DNA of 33,798 nucleotides from Clostridiales bacterium (GTDB taxonomy: Bacteria > Bacillota > Sulfobacillia > RBS10-35). Under the pieces are notes generated by a model. That model ran no database searches. It was not told where the DNA came from and saw nothing but the letters and a program-made list of their open reading frames with translations. The position numbers and the translations under genes were made by a program. The stretch spans positions 1 to 33,798 of the forward strand of contig JAHHQG010000034.1 in assembly GCA_018729555.1 (NCBI GenBank), written 5' to 3'. This document shows positions 23,142-31,870 of this stretch, in pieces (positions within the stretch are counted from its first letter, which is position 1; each line of letters begins with the position of its first letter).

Positions 23142-23623
23142 TCTGGGGGAAGATCAACCTCTATCTCCATCTGGTGGCGGCCATGTTCTGGGTGGGGGAG
23201 ATGCTCACCCTCGCCCTCATCGTGACGCCGGTAGCGGCCCGGCTAGGAGATCCCCAAAAGCGGGCCGCCCTTTACCACCAGATCGGGGTGCAATCTAGGC
23301 CGTGGATGCTGGGGGCCCTGGCCCTTCTGGTGGTGACGGGGATCGGCAACCTCTACTTTCTCGGAATCCCCTGGGCTTCCCTCGTGGACCCCGCCTTTTA
23401 CGCCACCCCTTTCGGCCGCACCTTGGGCATCAAGCTCTTTTGGGTCGTGGTGATCATCCTCCTGACGGTTGTCCATGACGTGGCCATGGTCCGCCTGGGT
23501 ACGAAAGGGAGGGATGGGGCTAACGCCTCCTACCGGGCTCTCGGGCGGTGGTTGGGAAGGATCAACCTTCTCCTGGGTCTTCTGGTGAGCTGGCTGGGTT
23601 TGCGCCTCATGTTCGGCGGCTAG
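23138..23623 (+). CDS. CopD-like integral membrane protein
   Basis: A 161-residue protein with four transmembrane segments: YLHLVAAMFWVGEMLTLALIVTPV, WMLGALALLVVTGIGNLYFL, IKLFWVVVIILLTVVHDVAMV and LGRINLLLGLLVSWLGLRLMF. The HLxxxxFWxG start and late His resemble the CopD/DUF2269 group, some of which bind copper or haem. A copper link would fit NirK. GTG start overlaps the preceding stop (GTGA). It is the last gene of the run; no convincing terminator was seen. Confidence 0.65.
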   Translation: MIWGKINLYLHLVAAMFWVGEMLTLALIVTPVAARLGDPQKRAALYHQIGVQSRPWMLGALALLVVTGIGNLYFLGIPWASLVDPAFYATPFGRTLGIKLFWVVVIILLTVVHDVAMVRLGTKGRDGANASYRALGRWLGRINLLLGLLVSWLGLRLMFGG

Positions 23624-23669
23624 AGGGAACGGGGGCGGGGACATCCCCATACCCTTTGGCGAAGGGAGG

Positions 23670-23893
23670 ATGGTCTATGCCTTGGGCGGGCGGGAAGCGC
23701 CCTTTTACACCGATCGGGAGTGGGCGGCCCTCCCGTGGGCGGAAGCCGTCACCCAAGTAGCCGAAACCCATGGGCCCGATGACGTCAACGGCGAGGATTG
23801 TCGCCGTTTCAGCGAAAAGGAACCGACGCTGGCGGTGGTGGGCATCTATAGCTGGAACCGGTTCTCCATCAGTTCGAAGGGTCCCTGCGGGGG
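23670..23893 (+). pseudogene. Remnant of a carboxymuconolactone-decarboxylase/AhpD-like gene
   Basis: The translated segment REAPFYTDREWAALPWAEAV, then ETHGPDDV, RRFSEKE and LAVVGIYSWNRFSIS matches the C-terminal half of CMD/AhpD-like proteins (typically REAPFYSERERAALAWTEAV and later NAWNRLAIS). The N-terminal half with the CxxC/H redox motif is absent. A small gap lies where the family has a VDL segment. It seems to be a decaying fragment. Confidence 0.55.
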
Positions 23894-23916
23894 CCTGCCA
23901 GCCGAAGCTCCGCCCA

Positions 23917-23945
23917 TTGCGCTATGGTGCAGCCCCTGCTATAAT
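23917..23945 (+). promoter_or_regulatory. Promoter of tRNA-Gln
   Basis: TTGCGC (23917-23922) and a perfect TATAAT (23940-23945) with a 17-base spacer; transcription would start about ten bases before the tRNA. Confidence 0.7.
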
Positions 23946-23961
23946 GCCCAGGGCAACCCTT

Positions 23962-24035
23962 TGGGGCGTCGTTCAACGGTAGGACACGCGGCTCTGGACC
24001 GCGGAATCCTGGTTCGAATCCAGGCGCCCCAGCCA
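23962..24035 (+). tRNA. tRNA-Gln(CTG)
   Basis: A 74-base cloverleaf with encoded CCA: acceptor TGGGGCG/CGCCCCA, D-stem GTTC/GGAC, anticodon stem CGCGG/CCGCG with loop CTCTGGA (anticodon CTG), T-loop TTCGAAT. It lies between decayed sequences but is itself intact and has its own promoter. Confidence 0.93.
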
Positions 24036-24039
24036 AGGT

Positions 24040-24059
24040 GCCGGTATCGTCTAGAGGTT
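24040..24059 (+). pseudogene. 5' fragment of a tRNA-Glu-like gene
   Basis: GCCGGTATCGTCTAGAGGTT looks like the first twenty bases (acceptor 5' strand, start of D-stem and D-loop) of a tRNA-Glu. The sequence then changes into the transposase remnant. No matching 3' half is found downstream. Confidence 0.45.
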
Positions 24060-24560
24060 GAAGATAAGCCGATCCAACCGGGCCTCCGCCTCCTGACGAT
24101 CCGGCGCGGCAAAACCGTCCCAGCTGCTCGGACGTTGGCGTGCCTTTGGCCGATCCCGTGAAGCGCCTTTGCCTGGCGAAGTTTTAGCCTCTCTCGATTC
24201 TTCAAAAGGGGCCAGCGCGGGATCCGCTGCCGCGTCAGCTGCTGTTCCAGCATCCGCGCTTCATCCAACCGCCGGTTGGCATCCTGAATCCCATGGAACC
24301 CATCGGCCACCACCTGAACGTGAGGCAGCTGGCGGTTCACTTCTAGCCGCCATGCTTTCTTCACGTCGATACACACCCAACGATCCGCCCTTTCACCGCT
24401 TCGGGAATCCGGCTGAGATCATCCCTAAGCGTCACCAGCCGATCGTCGGGTAAGATGGCCAAAAGCCGCCCCTCAGGCCCTGTGATAGAGGCCCTTTGGC
24501 CGCGGTATCCCCAGGTGGCCGCCCTCTTGGAGGAAGCTGAAGACGATGGGGGCCTCCATG
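24052..24560 (-). mobile_element. Broken ISL3-family transposase
   Basis: On the minus strand the sequence GRLLAILPDDRLVTLRDDL (one frame) is followed by VCIDVKKAWRLEVNRQLPHV, VVADGFHGIQDANRRLDEAR and RWPLLKNRERLKLRQAKAL (second frame), then APDRQEAEARLDRLIFNL (third frame). These match the order of ISL3-type DDE transposases, including the D of CID and VADGFH. At least two frameshifts break it; both termini are missing. Inverted repeats were not identified. Confidence 0.6.
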
Positions 24561-24587
24561 GATGAAAGGAAGGATCTTACAGTTGCA

Positions 24588-25922
24588 TTAGCCGTAGACT
24601 TCCAAGACTCCTCCCGCCTCCTCCACCATCTCCCTCAGCACGTCCCTAAAGCTTGGAAAGGACACCGAAAGCGCCTCGGCTCCCTCGATCTCCACCTCTC
24701 CCCGCGCCAAGAACGCCGCCAGAGAGAGCATCATGGCCAGCCGATGGTCCCCACGGCTGCTGACCCTGGCTCCCCGAAGGAAGCGCCCACCCTTGATAAA
24801 GAGATCGTCCCCTCGCTCTTCGATAGCACCTCCCATCTTCCCCAGCTCTTCTCGTATGGCCCTCACCCGATCGCTCTCCTTGACCCGAAGCTCCGAAAGC
24901 CCATAAAAAGAACTCACACCTTTGGCTTTTAGAGCCAACACCGCCAGCACCGGCACCTCATCTAAAAGGTGAGGTACCTCTTCCGAATCCACCGAAAAGC
25001 TCCGGAGTTCCTCCGGCCCCACCACCTCCACCGTCCCCACGGGCTCCCCTGCCTCATCCCTCACCTCCTGAAACCTCACCTCCACCCCCGCCCTCTGAAG
25101 GACCTTCCAGAACCCTCCCCGCGTAGGATTCAACCCCACATGGCGGAGGACCAAACGGGCTCCAGGAAGGAGGGCCGTCAGCACCGCCAAAGGTGCTGCC
25201 GAGGAAGGGTCCCCCGGTACTGAAATGGCCTTTCCGGTAAGCTCTTGGGCCTGATGAGGTTTCAAAAGGACCTGGTGCTCTCCGTAAGGACTCCAAGACT
25301 CCTCCAAATCAGCACCCATGTAGCGCAAAAGCCTCTCGGTATGATCCCTCGATAAAAGAGGTTCCCTCACCGCCACCTCTTCTTTAGCCCAAAGGCCCGC
25401 CAAAAGAAGGCTCGACTTAACCTGGGCGCTGGCCACCGGCAGTCGGTAGCGGATACCCCTGAGCTCACCTTCCCTTGGGCCTAAGGTCAAAGGTGCCCTC
25501 CCCCCGTGGGAAACGATGCACCCTCCCATAAGGCGAAGGGGCTTTACAATCCTCTCCATGGGCCTTCGGGAAAGCGACGCATCGCCCGCCAGGGTGGCCC
25601 TTACCCCCAGCCCTACGAGAAGCCCTGCCCCCAGGCGCATAGTGGTCCCGGAATTGCCGCAATCGATGATCCCCAGGTCTCTCGAAACCTCCGTCCCTCC
25701 GTGGACCACCCACCCTTCGTCCCCTTCGTCCACCTGAACGCCGAGGGCCCGGATGAGCCCCAGGGTCGCGAGGGTATCGGCGGCCCGAAGGGGCCTTCGG
25801 ATCACCGTCCTTCCCTTCGCGATGGCCCCTAGGAGAAGAGCCCGATGGGTGATGGACTTATCGCCGGGCACTTCGCCTTCGTAGAAAAACGGGCGCGGCG
25901 ATTTCGAAAAGGCGATCCTCAA
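24588..25922 (-). CDS. aroA: EPSP synthase (5-enolpyruvylshikimate-3-phosphate synthase), class II type
   Basis: A 444-residue EPSP synthase, which joins PEP to shikimate-3-phosphate in the chorismate pathway. Visible motifs are GDKSITHRA (residues 20-28), [32 protein letters not shown] and NPTR; this GDKS/SAQxK/RxHxE/NxTR set is the class II signature. [11 protein letters not shown] and GDHRLAMM lie near the C-terminus. It is the last gene of the trp cluster. TTG start overlaps the DAHP synthase stop. Confidence 0.95.
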   Translation of the reverse strand: MRIAFSKSPRPFFYEGEVPGDKSITHRALLLGAIAKGRTVIRRPLRAADTLATLGLIRALGVQVDEGDEGWVVHGGTEVSRDLGIIDCGNSGTTMRLGAGLLVGLGVRATLAGDASLSRRPMERIVKPLRLMGGCIVSHGGRAPLTLGPREGELRGIRYRLPVASAQVKSSLLLAGLWAKEEVAVREPLLSRDHTERLLRYMGADLEESWSPYGEHQVLLKPHQAQELTGKAISVPGDPSSAAPLAVLTALLPGARLVLRHVGLNPTRGGFWKVLQRAGVEVRFQEVRDEAGEPVGTVEVVGPEELRSFSVDSEEVPHLLDEVPVLAVLALKAKGVSSFYGLSELRVKESDRVRAIREELGKMGGAIEERGDDLFIKGGRFLRGARVSSRGDHRLAMMLSLAAFLARGEVEIEGAEALSVSFPSFRDVLREMVEEAGGVLEVYG

Positions 25923-26743
25923 GATCGAAACCTTCTCCCGAGCACCCCGGCCAAGCCGTCCATCTCCTCCGCCAGAAGGGCGAGTTCGGGAAGGGTCAGG
26001 GCTTGTTCCCCATCGGAAAGGGCCCTTTCCGGCTCCGGGTGCACCTCCACCATGATCCCATCGGCCCCTGCCGCCAGGGCCGCCCGGGCCATGGGCCGCA
26101 CCAAAGACGCCTTTCCCGTGCCGTGGCTGGGATCCACCACGACCGGAAGATGGGTCAGCTCCTTCAAGAGGGGCACGGCATTGAGATCGAGGGTAAAGCG
26201 GGTGGAGGTCTCAAAGGTGCGGATGCCTCTCTCGCAAAGAACCACATGGGGATTCCCCGCCGCCAAGATGTACTCCGCCGCCTGCAGCCACTCCTTGATG
26301 GTGGAGGCCGGCCCCCGCTTCAAGAGAACCGGCATCCCCACTTCCCCTACAGCCCGCAAGAGCTGAAAATTCTGCATATTCCGGGCGCCGATCTGGAGCA
26401 TATCGGCGTAGGCCGCCACCAGGGGAACCGCCTCCGGGCTTAAGACCTCCGTGACGATGGGAAGGCCCACCTTCGCCCGGGCTTCCGCCAAGATCTTAAG
26501 GCCTTCTTCTCCCAGACCTTGAAAGCTGTAGGGGGATGTTCTGGGCTTGAAAGCCCCTCCTCGAAGGACCTTGGCCCCGACTTCTTTCGCCTTCTTCGCC
26601 ACCTCCATCACCTGGACCCGGCTCTCCACCGAGCAGGGCCCCGCGATGAGGACCACCTCCTCGCTCCCAAAGCGGGCCTCTCCCACCTGGACGATGGTCC
26701 CCTCAGGCCTGGTCTTCCGTTCCACCAAAAGGGGTCGCGTCAC
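25919..26743 (-). CDS. 3-deoxy-7-phosphoheptulonate (DAHP) synthase, type I-beta core
   Basis: A 274-residue DAHP synthase. Motifs are [58 protein letters not shown] and [14 protein letters not shown]. It condenses PEP and erythrose-4-phosphate, the first step of the aromatic pathway. The length fits the catalytic barrel alone, without the ferredoxin-like regulatory domain of some thermophile enzymes or a chorismate mutase fusion. GTG start overlaps the trpA stop. Confidence 0.94.
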   Translation of the reverse strand: MTRPLLVERKTRPEGTIVQVGEARFGSEEVVLIAGPCSVESRVQVMEVAKKAKEVGAKVLRGGAFKPRTSPYSFQGLGEEGLKILAEARAKVGLPIVTEVLSPEAVPLVAAYADMLQIGARNMQNFQLLRAVGEVGMPVLLKRGPASTIKEWLQAAEYILAAGNPHVVLCERGIRTFETSTRFTLDLNAVPLLKELTHLPVVVDPSHGTGKASLVRPMARAALAAGADGIMVEVHPEPERALSDGEQALTLPELALLAEEMDGLAGVLGRRFRS

Positions 26744-27534
26744 AAAAGGGCCTCCCTCAGCTCCCGGATCTTTTGCATGAGGGCCTTTTCCGGTTTCCCG
26801 TTTCCCTCGTTCATGGCCTTCACCAGGGCCGACCCCACGATGAAGGCATCGGCGTACGGTTTAAGGGCCCGGATCTGCTCTCCCCGGCTGATGCCAAAGC
26901 CCACCCCCACGGGCAGGGAAAGGGTTCTTCGCACCCCGTCCAGGAAGGGCGGAAGATCCTTCGGAACTCCCTCCCGCACCCCCGTCACCCCTGTGACGGA
27001 AACGCAGTAGACAAACCCCGTCCCGTACCTTCCCGCCGCCCGCCACCGCTCGGGAGGGCTGGTGGGGGCAAGGAAAGGGATGTAACTCAAGTTTCGCTTC
27101 CGGAGCTCCCTCACCAGAGATCCCGCCAGCTCCACGGGAAGGTCGGGGATGAGAACCCCCGCCAACCCCATGGCGGCCCCTTCCTCCGCCAACCGCTCAA
27201 ATCCAAGAGCCAGCGCGGGATTCACGTAGCTCATGAGGGTGACGGGTGCCTGGATCCCAGGAACCCATCGGAAAAGGGCCGCAAGGAGTTTCTTCCAGGT
27301 CAGCCCCTCCGCCAGGGCTTTCTGGGCCGCTGCCTGGAGGAGGGGCCCATCGGCCAAGGGATCGGAAAAGGGCATTCCCAGCTCGATACCGTCGGCTCCT
27401 GCCTCCAGGGCCGCCTCCGCCAGCTCTAAGGACCCTTCCAACGTGGGATAGCCCGCCATGAGAAACGCCATGAGGGCAGGGCGGTTTTCCGCCCTGACCT
27501 TCGCCCACATCATCTCCAGCTTCAAGGCCTCCAC
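26740..27534 (-). CDS. trpA: Tryptophan synthase alpha subunit
   Basis: A 264-residue TIM barrel. The catalytic residues are in [16 protein letters not shown] (Glu and Asp), with loop 6 motif [13 protein letters not shown] and phosphate loop GFGIS. It cleaves indole-3-glycerol phosphate to indole and passes it to TrpB. GTG start overlaps trpB by 13 bases. Confidence 0.96.
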   Translation of the reverse strand: MEALKLEMMWAKVRAENRPALMAFLMAGYPTLEGSLELAEAALEAGADGIELGMPFSDPLADGPLLQAAAQKALAEGLTWKKLLAALFRWVPGIQAPVTLMSYVNPALALGFERLAEEGAAMGLAGVLIPDLPVELAGSLVRELRKRNLSYIPFLAPTSPPERWRAAGRYGTGFVYCVSVTGVTGVREGVPKDLPPFLDGVRRTLSLPVGVGFGISRGEQIRALKPYADAFIVGSALVKAMNEGNGKPEKALMQKIRELREALL

Positions 27535-28730
27535 CCCCTCAGCCGGGCCACTTCCGACATGTCCTTGTCGCCTCGCCCCGAGATGTTCACGACGACGACG
27601 GCATCGGAGGGAAGATCCGGGAGGATGCGCGGGAGGGCTCCCACGGCGTGGGCGCTTTCCAGGGCGGGGATGATCCCCTCCGTTTGAGAGAGGAGCTCCA
27701 GACCGAGGAGGGCTTCTTCGTCTGTAGCGGAAAGGTACCGGGCCCTCCCCGTGGCCTTGAGGTAAGCATGCTCGGGACCCACACCCGGGTAATCGAGGCC
27801 CGCCGAGATGGAATGGGCTTCTTTCACCTGGCCCTCTTCATCCTGCAGAAGATAGGTGGCGCTCCCGTGGATGACCCCGTAGCTCCCCCTCGAAAGGCTG
27901 GCGGCATGCTCCCCTGTATCCAAGCCCCTTCCCGCCGCCTCCACCCCGAAGAGGGCCACCTGCCGATCCCTCAGAAAGGGGTAAAAGATGCCCATGGCGT
28001 TGCTCCCACCGCCGACGCAGGCCACCACCCCGTCGGGGAGGCGGCCCGCCTTCTTCAGGACCTGGGCTTTGGCCTCCCGCCCGATGACGCTCTGGAAATC
28101 CCGCACCATGGTGGGATAGGGGTGGGGTCCCACCACCGAACCGATGATGTAGTGGGTATCCCGCACGTAGGTCACCCAGTGGCGGATGGCCTCATTGGTG
28201 GCATCTTTCAAGGTGCGGCTCCCGCTTTTGACGGGCACCACCTTCGCCCCTAAGAGCTCCATCCGAAAGACATTGAGGGCCTGCCGCCGCATGTCCTCTT
28301 CCCCCATGAAAACCTGGCACTCCAGCCCCAAAAGAGCCGCCGCCGTGGCCGTCGCCACCCCGTGCTGCCCCGCCCCTGTCTCGGCGATCACCTTGGCCTT
28401 TCCCAGCTTCTTGGCCAAGAGAGCCTGTCCCAGGGCGTTGTTGATCTTATGGGCTCCCGTATGGTTGAGATCTTCCCGCTTCAAAAAGATCTTGGCCCGG
28501 GTCTTGAGGGCCTCCGCCAAGCGAGGTGCCGCCGTCAGGGGGGTAGGCCGCCCGACATAGTCGTGAAGGATCTCCTTCAGTTCCTTTTGAAAGGCCTTAT
28601 CGCGGCGAAGGGTCCGGTAGGCTTCCTCCAGCTCCTTTAAAGCGGGCATCAGGGTCTCGGGGACAAACTGGCCCCCAAAGGGTCCGAAAAACCCTTTCCG
28701 ACGGCTCCCCTTATCCTCCCACACCATCAT
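27522..28730 (-). CDS. trpB: Tryptophan synthase beta subunit
   Basis: A 402-residue PLP enzyme of the TrpB1 type. It has [16 protein letters not shown] at the N-terminus, the PLP lysine in [35 protein letters not shown], and a C-terminal NISGRGDKD. Start overlaps trpF by 20 bases; no strong ribosome binding site is seen, so coupling is likely. Confidence 0.96.
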   Translation of the reverse strand: MMVWEDKGSRRKGFFGPFGGQFVPETLMPALKELEEAYRTLRRDKAFQKELKEILHDYVGRPTPLTAAPRLAEALKTRAKIFLKREDLNHTGAHKINNALGQALLAKKLGKAKVIAETGAGQHGVATATAAALLGLECQVFMGEEDMRRQALNVFRMELLGAKVVPVKSGSRTLKDATNEAIRHWVTYVRDTHYIIGSVVGPHPYPTMVRDFQSVIGREAKAQVLKKAGRLPDGVVACVGGGSNAMGIFYPFLRDRQVALFGVEAAGRGLDTGEHAASLSRGSYGVIHGSATYLLQDEEGQVKEAHSISAGLDYPGVGPEHAYLKATGRARYLSATDEEALLGLELLSQTEGIIPALESAHAVGALPRILPDLPSDAVVVVNISGRGDKDMSEVARLRGWRP

Positions 28731-29415
28731 GGGCTTGCCACTCCCTTACCGCCTTCAAAAAGGCTGCCATGCTATCGCGGTCCTTCTGGCCGTCTTTTTC
28801 CACGCCGCTGGAGACGTCCACCCCGTCGGGGCGGGCTTCATCAAGGGCCTTTTGCACATTCCCGGGGTTGAGGCCCCCTGCCAGGATGAGGGGAACGTCT
28901 AAACCTCGGTCGGAAAAGGCTTTGCGCACATCCTGCAGGCGCCCCCACTCCCAGGCCTTCCCCTGCCCCCCGGGAAGGCCTTCCTTCTTAGGGCTTTCCA
29001 CCAGCACCATGTCGGGGGAAAGGGCAGCCACTTCTTCTGCCATCCCTTCGGGAGTGTAGCCGCCTTCACCTAAGGAAAGGGCCAGGATGATCCCCGTCGC
29101 CTTTCTCCCCAGCTTCAGGTACCGGCGCACCTCCGCCACAAAGGGTCGGAGGGTCTCTTTGCTGGGGGGATGGATCTGGACGAAATCCAGCTGGGCGGCA
29201 TCGGCGAGGCCCGCCACCTCCAACGCAGGCGAGTGCCAAAAGACCCCCACCTTCTGGGCTTTCTTCCCGAGGATCAAGGCCTGGGGGACGGCTTCCGCCG
29301 GGGTAACATAGCGAGGGCTCTTTCGCTCAAAGACAAACCCCACGGCATCCGCCCCTAGCTCGGCCGCCATGAGCACCTGATCCAGCTTCTTCAGGCCGCA
29401 GATCTTCACCCACAT
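28711..29415 (-). CDS. trpF: Phosphoribosylanthranilate isomerase
   Basis: A 234-residue TIM barrel starting [10 protein letters not shown] with the catalytic Cys. It has [40 protein letters not shown] and [16 protein letters not shown]. The usual catalytic Asp position in strand 5 (LLDS in relatives) reads LVES, a Glu. It follows trpC by three bases. Confidence 0.92.
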   Translation of the reverse strand: MWVKICGLKKLDQVLMAAELGADAVGFVFERKSPRYVTPAEAVPQALILGKKAQKVGVFWHSPALEVAGLADAAQLDFVQIHPPSKETLRPFVAEVRRYLKLGRKATGIILALSLGEGGYTPEGMAEEVAALSPDMVLVESPKKEGLPGGQGKAWEWGRLQDVRKAFSDRGLDVPLILAGGLNPGNVQKALDEARPDGVDVSSGVEKDGQKDRDSMAAFLKAVREWQAHDGVGG

Positions 29416-29418
29416 GGG

Positions 29419-30252
29419 TTAGGCTCCTCTCGCCTTCACGGTAGCACGGGTGAGCTCTTCCAGGGTTTGGGCGGGGTCGGGCGAGCGCATGAGGTACGTC
29501 CCCACCAGGGCTGCCTGAGCCCCCGCTTCTCTCACCCGCAGGATATCATCGGGCCCCTGGATGCCGCTTTCCGCCACGAGAAGGGTGCCAGGAGGGGCCA
29601 GGTCCCGCAGGCGGGGCAAGAGATCCTCCGCCACTTCCAGGCGGGTCTCCAGGTTCTTGAGATTCCGGCTGTTGACCCCGATGAGGTCGGCGCCCATCTC
29701 AAGGGCTTCTTCCGCCTCCCCGAGGGTGTGGACCTCCACCAGGCGATCCATCCCCAGGGCGAGGGCTTCCCGGTAAAGGACCTTAAGCTCCTCTCCCTTC
29801 ACCAGGGAGACCATGAGAAGGATGGCCCCCGCCCCTTCCGCCTTCGCCTGATAGATCTGGTAAGGATCCAGGATGAAGTCCTTTTTCAGGAGGGGAAGGC
29901 GGGTCTTCTTCGCTGCCAGGGCGAGATCCCCTTCCTCTGCGGAAAAGAACGCCGGCTCCGTGAGGATGGAGAGGGCGGCAGCTCCCCCTCGCTGGTACGC
30001 CAAAAGGGTGGTCTCCAGGGTTTGCCCATCCCGGAGTAGAAGGCCCTCCGAAGGCGAGCGCCGCTTCCACTCGGCGATGACGGGAAAGAAGGGATCCTTC
30101 CCCAAAAGGGCTTCTCGGAAGCGGGGCCGTTCCTCCCGGCCGCTAGCTTCCATGGCCGCCACCTTCTTTTCCAGCTGGGAGAGGGGCACCCTTTCCTTTT
30201 CCCTCCGGATGCGCTCCCTCGTGGCCGCCGCCATGGCCTCAAGGACGTCCAT
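29419..30252 (-). CDS. trpC: Indole-3-glycerol phosphate synthase
   Basis: A 277-residue TIM barrel. Motifs are PVIAEWKRRSPSEG, LLKKDFILDPYQIYQA, LVEVHTLGEAEEALEMGADLIGVNSRNL and LLVAESGI. It converts the isomerised phosphoribosylanthranilate into indole-3-glycerol phosphate. The start at 30252 shares one base with the trpD stop (TGATG). An upstream extension in the same frame lies inside trpD and is rejected. Confidence 0.95.
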   Translation of the reverse strand: MDVLEAMAAATRERIRREKERVPLSQLEKKVAAMEASGREERPRFREALLGKDPFFPVIAEWKRRSPSEGLLLRDGQTLETTLLAYQRGGAAALSILTEPAFFSAEEGDLALAAKKTRLPLLKKDFILDPYQIYQAKAEGAGAILLMVSLVKGEELKVLYREALALGMDRLVEVHTLGEAEEALEMGADLIGVNSRNLKNLETRLEVAEDLLPRLRDLAPPGTLLVAESGIQGPDDILRVREAGAQAALVGTYLMRSPDPAQTLEELTRATVKARGA

Positions 30253-31283
30253 CAGCTGGCCACCTCCCGGTGGAGCTTTTGAGTGAGGAGGACGAAGTCC
30301 TCGAGGAGCGCGAGGGCCTTTCCCGAAAGGATGGTCTCCCGAGCCAGCTCCACCCCCTCTTTCCACGTAAGGGTCCGCCCCGCGGCATAGAGGGCAGCGC
30401 CGCTATTCAAAAGGACCACGTCCCGATAGGGGCTTTCTTCTCCCGAAAGAACCTTCCTCAGGATGACGGCGTTTTCGTTGGCATCCCCTCCCCGGATGGC
30501 TTCCGGCGACCGGCGGGGCAAGCCCATATCCTCCGGGCGGACGCGGTAGGTCTTGACCCGTCCCTCCTCCACCTCCGCCACCAGGGTGGGGGCCGAAAGG
30601 GAGACTTCGTCCAGGCCGTCTTCCCCGTGGACCACCAGGGCCCGCTTCACCCCCAGCTGGCGAAGGGCCTCGGCCACCAGGGGCACCAGGCGGGCCTCGT
30701 AGACCCCCACCAGCTGGAACGGAGCTCCCGCGGGGTTGGTGAGGGGCCCCAGGATGTTGAAGATGGTGCGAAGGCCAAGGGCCCTTCGGATGGGGGCGGC
30801 TTCTTTCATGGCAGGATGGAGGGCCGGGGCGTAAAGGAAGGCCAGGCCCAGCTCGTCCAGGCAGGTTTCCATGGCGCGGGGATCGGTGAGGAGGCGGACT
30901 CCCAGGGCTTCCAGGATGTCGGCGCTCCCCGAGCGGCTGGAGACGGCCCGGTTGCCGTGCTTGGCCACCGGCTGGCCCGCGGCCGCCACCACAAAGGCGG
31001 AGGCGGTGGAGATGTTGAAGGTGCCTTTGCGGTCCCCGCCGGTGCCGCAGGTGTCCATCGGTTCGCCCCGGGAGCTCCGGATGGGGATGGCGGCCCGCCG
31101 CATGGCCCGGGCGCCTCCCAAAATCTCAGAGGGGGCTTCCCCCTTCACGTGGAGTGCCGTGAGAAAGCCCGCCACCACCAGGGGGTCGGCCTGCCCCGCC
31201 ATGATGGCGGTGATGGCCGTTTCCGCTTCCAGGGCCGTGAGGTCCATACCGGAAGCCACTTTCTGTAGGTACTTTTCCATCAT
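30252..31283 (-). CDS. trpD: Anthranilate phosphoribosyltransferase
   Basis: A 343-residue protein with DTCGTGGDRKGTFNISTAS (PRPP loop), VAKHGNRAVSSRSGSADILEALG, FNILGPLTNPAG and VVHGEDGLDEVSL. It adds phosphoribose to anthranilate. It starts in ATGA overlap with trpG. Confidence 0.96.
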   Translation of the reverse strand: MMEKYLQKVASGMDLTALEAETAITAIMAGQADPLVVAGFLTALHVKGEAPSEILGGARAMRRAAIPIRSSRGEPMDTCGTGGDRKGTFNISTASAFVVAAAGQPVAKHGNRAVSSRSGSADILEALGVRLLTDPRAMETCLDELGLAFLYAPALHPAMKEAAPIRRALGLRTIFNILGPLTNPAGAPFQLVGVYEARLVPLVAEALRQLGVKRALVVHGEDGLDEVSLSAPTLVAEVEEGRVKTYRVRPEDMGLPRRSPEAIRGGDANENAVILRKVLSGEESPYRDVVLLNSGAALYAAGRTLTWKEGVELARETILSGKALALLEDFVLLTQKLHREVAS

Positions 31284-31870
31284 GCGCCTCGCTCCTTTCT
31301 CATGCGATCGAGGTTCAAAAACTGGGCGAGTAGGTCAGGGCCCTTCGACGTCAGGTAGGATTCGGGGTGGAAGAGGATCCCTTCCTGGAGGCTATCCCTT
31401 CTGCGGAGGCCCAAAAGGGCCCCGTCCTCCCCCTGGGCGCTGATGATGAGCTCCCCGGGAAGGCCTTCCCGCAACACGTGGTAGAGGTCGTAGCGGCCGG
31501 CGGAGAAGGGGCTGGGGAGACCCCGGAAGATGCCCCTTCCGTCGTGGCGGACGTCCTTCGCCATCCCCTGGGGCGCTCCCGGCGCCGGCGCCACCTGGGC
31601 CCCCAGTCCCCTGGCCCAAGCCACCATCCCCAGGCCCACCGCCAGAAGGGGGACGTCCTTCGGAAGGAGGGCTGCCACTTCCACGACCGGGTGAAAGAGG
31701 TCCAGGGGGCCGGCAAAGGGGCCGAGGAGGAAGGCATCGGGCCTTTCCCGGGCTGCCTCCTCCGGCTTCCAGCCCCGCCACACCTCCACCTCCGCCCCGA
31801 GGAGCACCAAAGATTCCGCCAGGGAAGCGGTGAAGAGCTCATCGGGGGATACCAGGTATAGGACCTTCAT
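31280..31870 (-). CDS. trpG: TrpG-like glutamine amidotransferase subunit lacking the catalytic cysteine
   Basis: A 196-residue protein in the trpG slot between trpE and trpD, with the class I amidotransferase frame: an N-terminal strand LYLVSPDELFTASLAESLVLLGAEVEVW and the C-terminal ILFHPESYLT with His168 and Glu170 preserved. The nucleophile elbow, CLGHQ in active relatives, reads G-L-G-M-V at residues 79-83 (GGC codon at 31634-31636). The substrate-loop GPGP block (GPFAGP) and RYHSL block (RYDLYH) are also altered. By inference it cannot release ammonia from glutamine. Confidence 0.85.
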   Translation of the reverse strand: MKVLYLVSPDELFTASLAESLVLLGAEVEVWRGWKPEEAARERPDAFLLGPFAGPLDLFHPVVEVAALLPKDVPLLAVGLGMVAWARGLGAQVAPAPGAPQGMAKDVRHDGRGIFRGLPSPFSAGRYDLYHVLREGLPGELIISAQGEDGALLGLRRRDSLQEGILFHPESYLTSKGPDLLAQFLNLDRMRKERGA

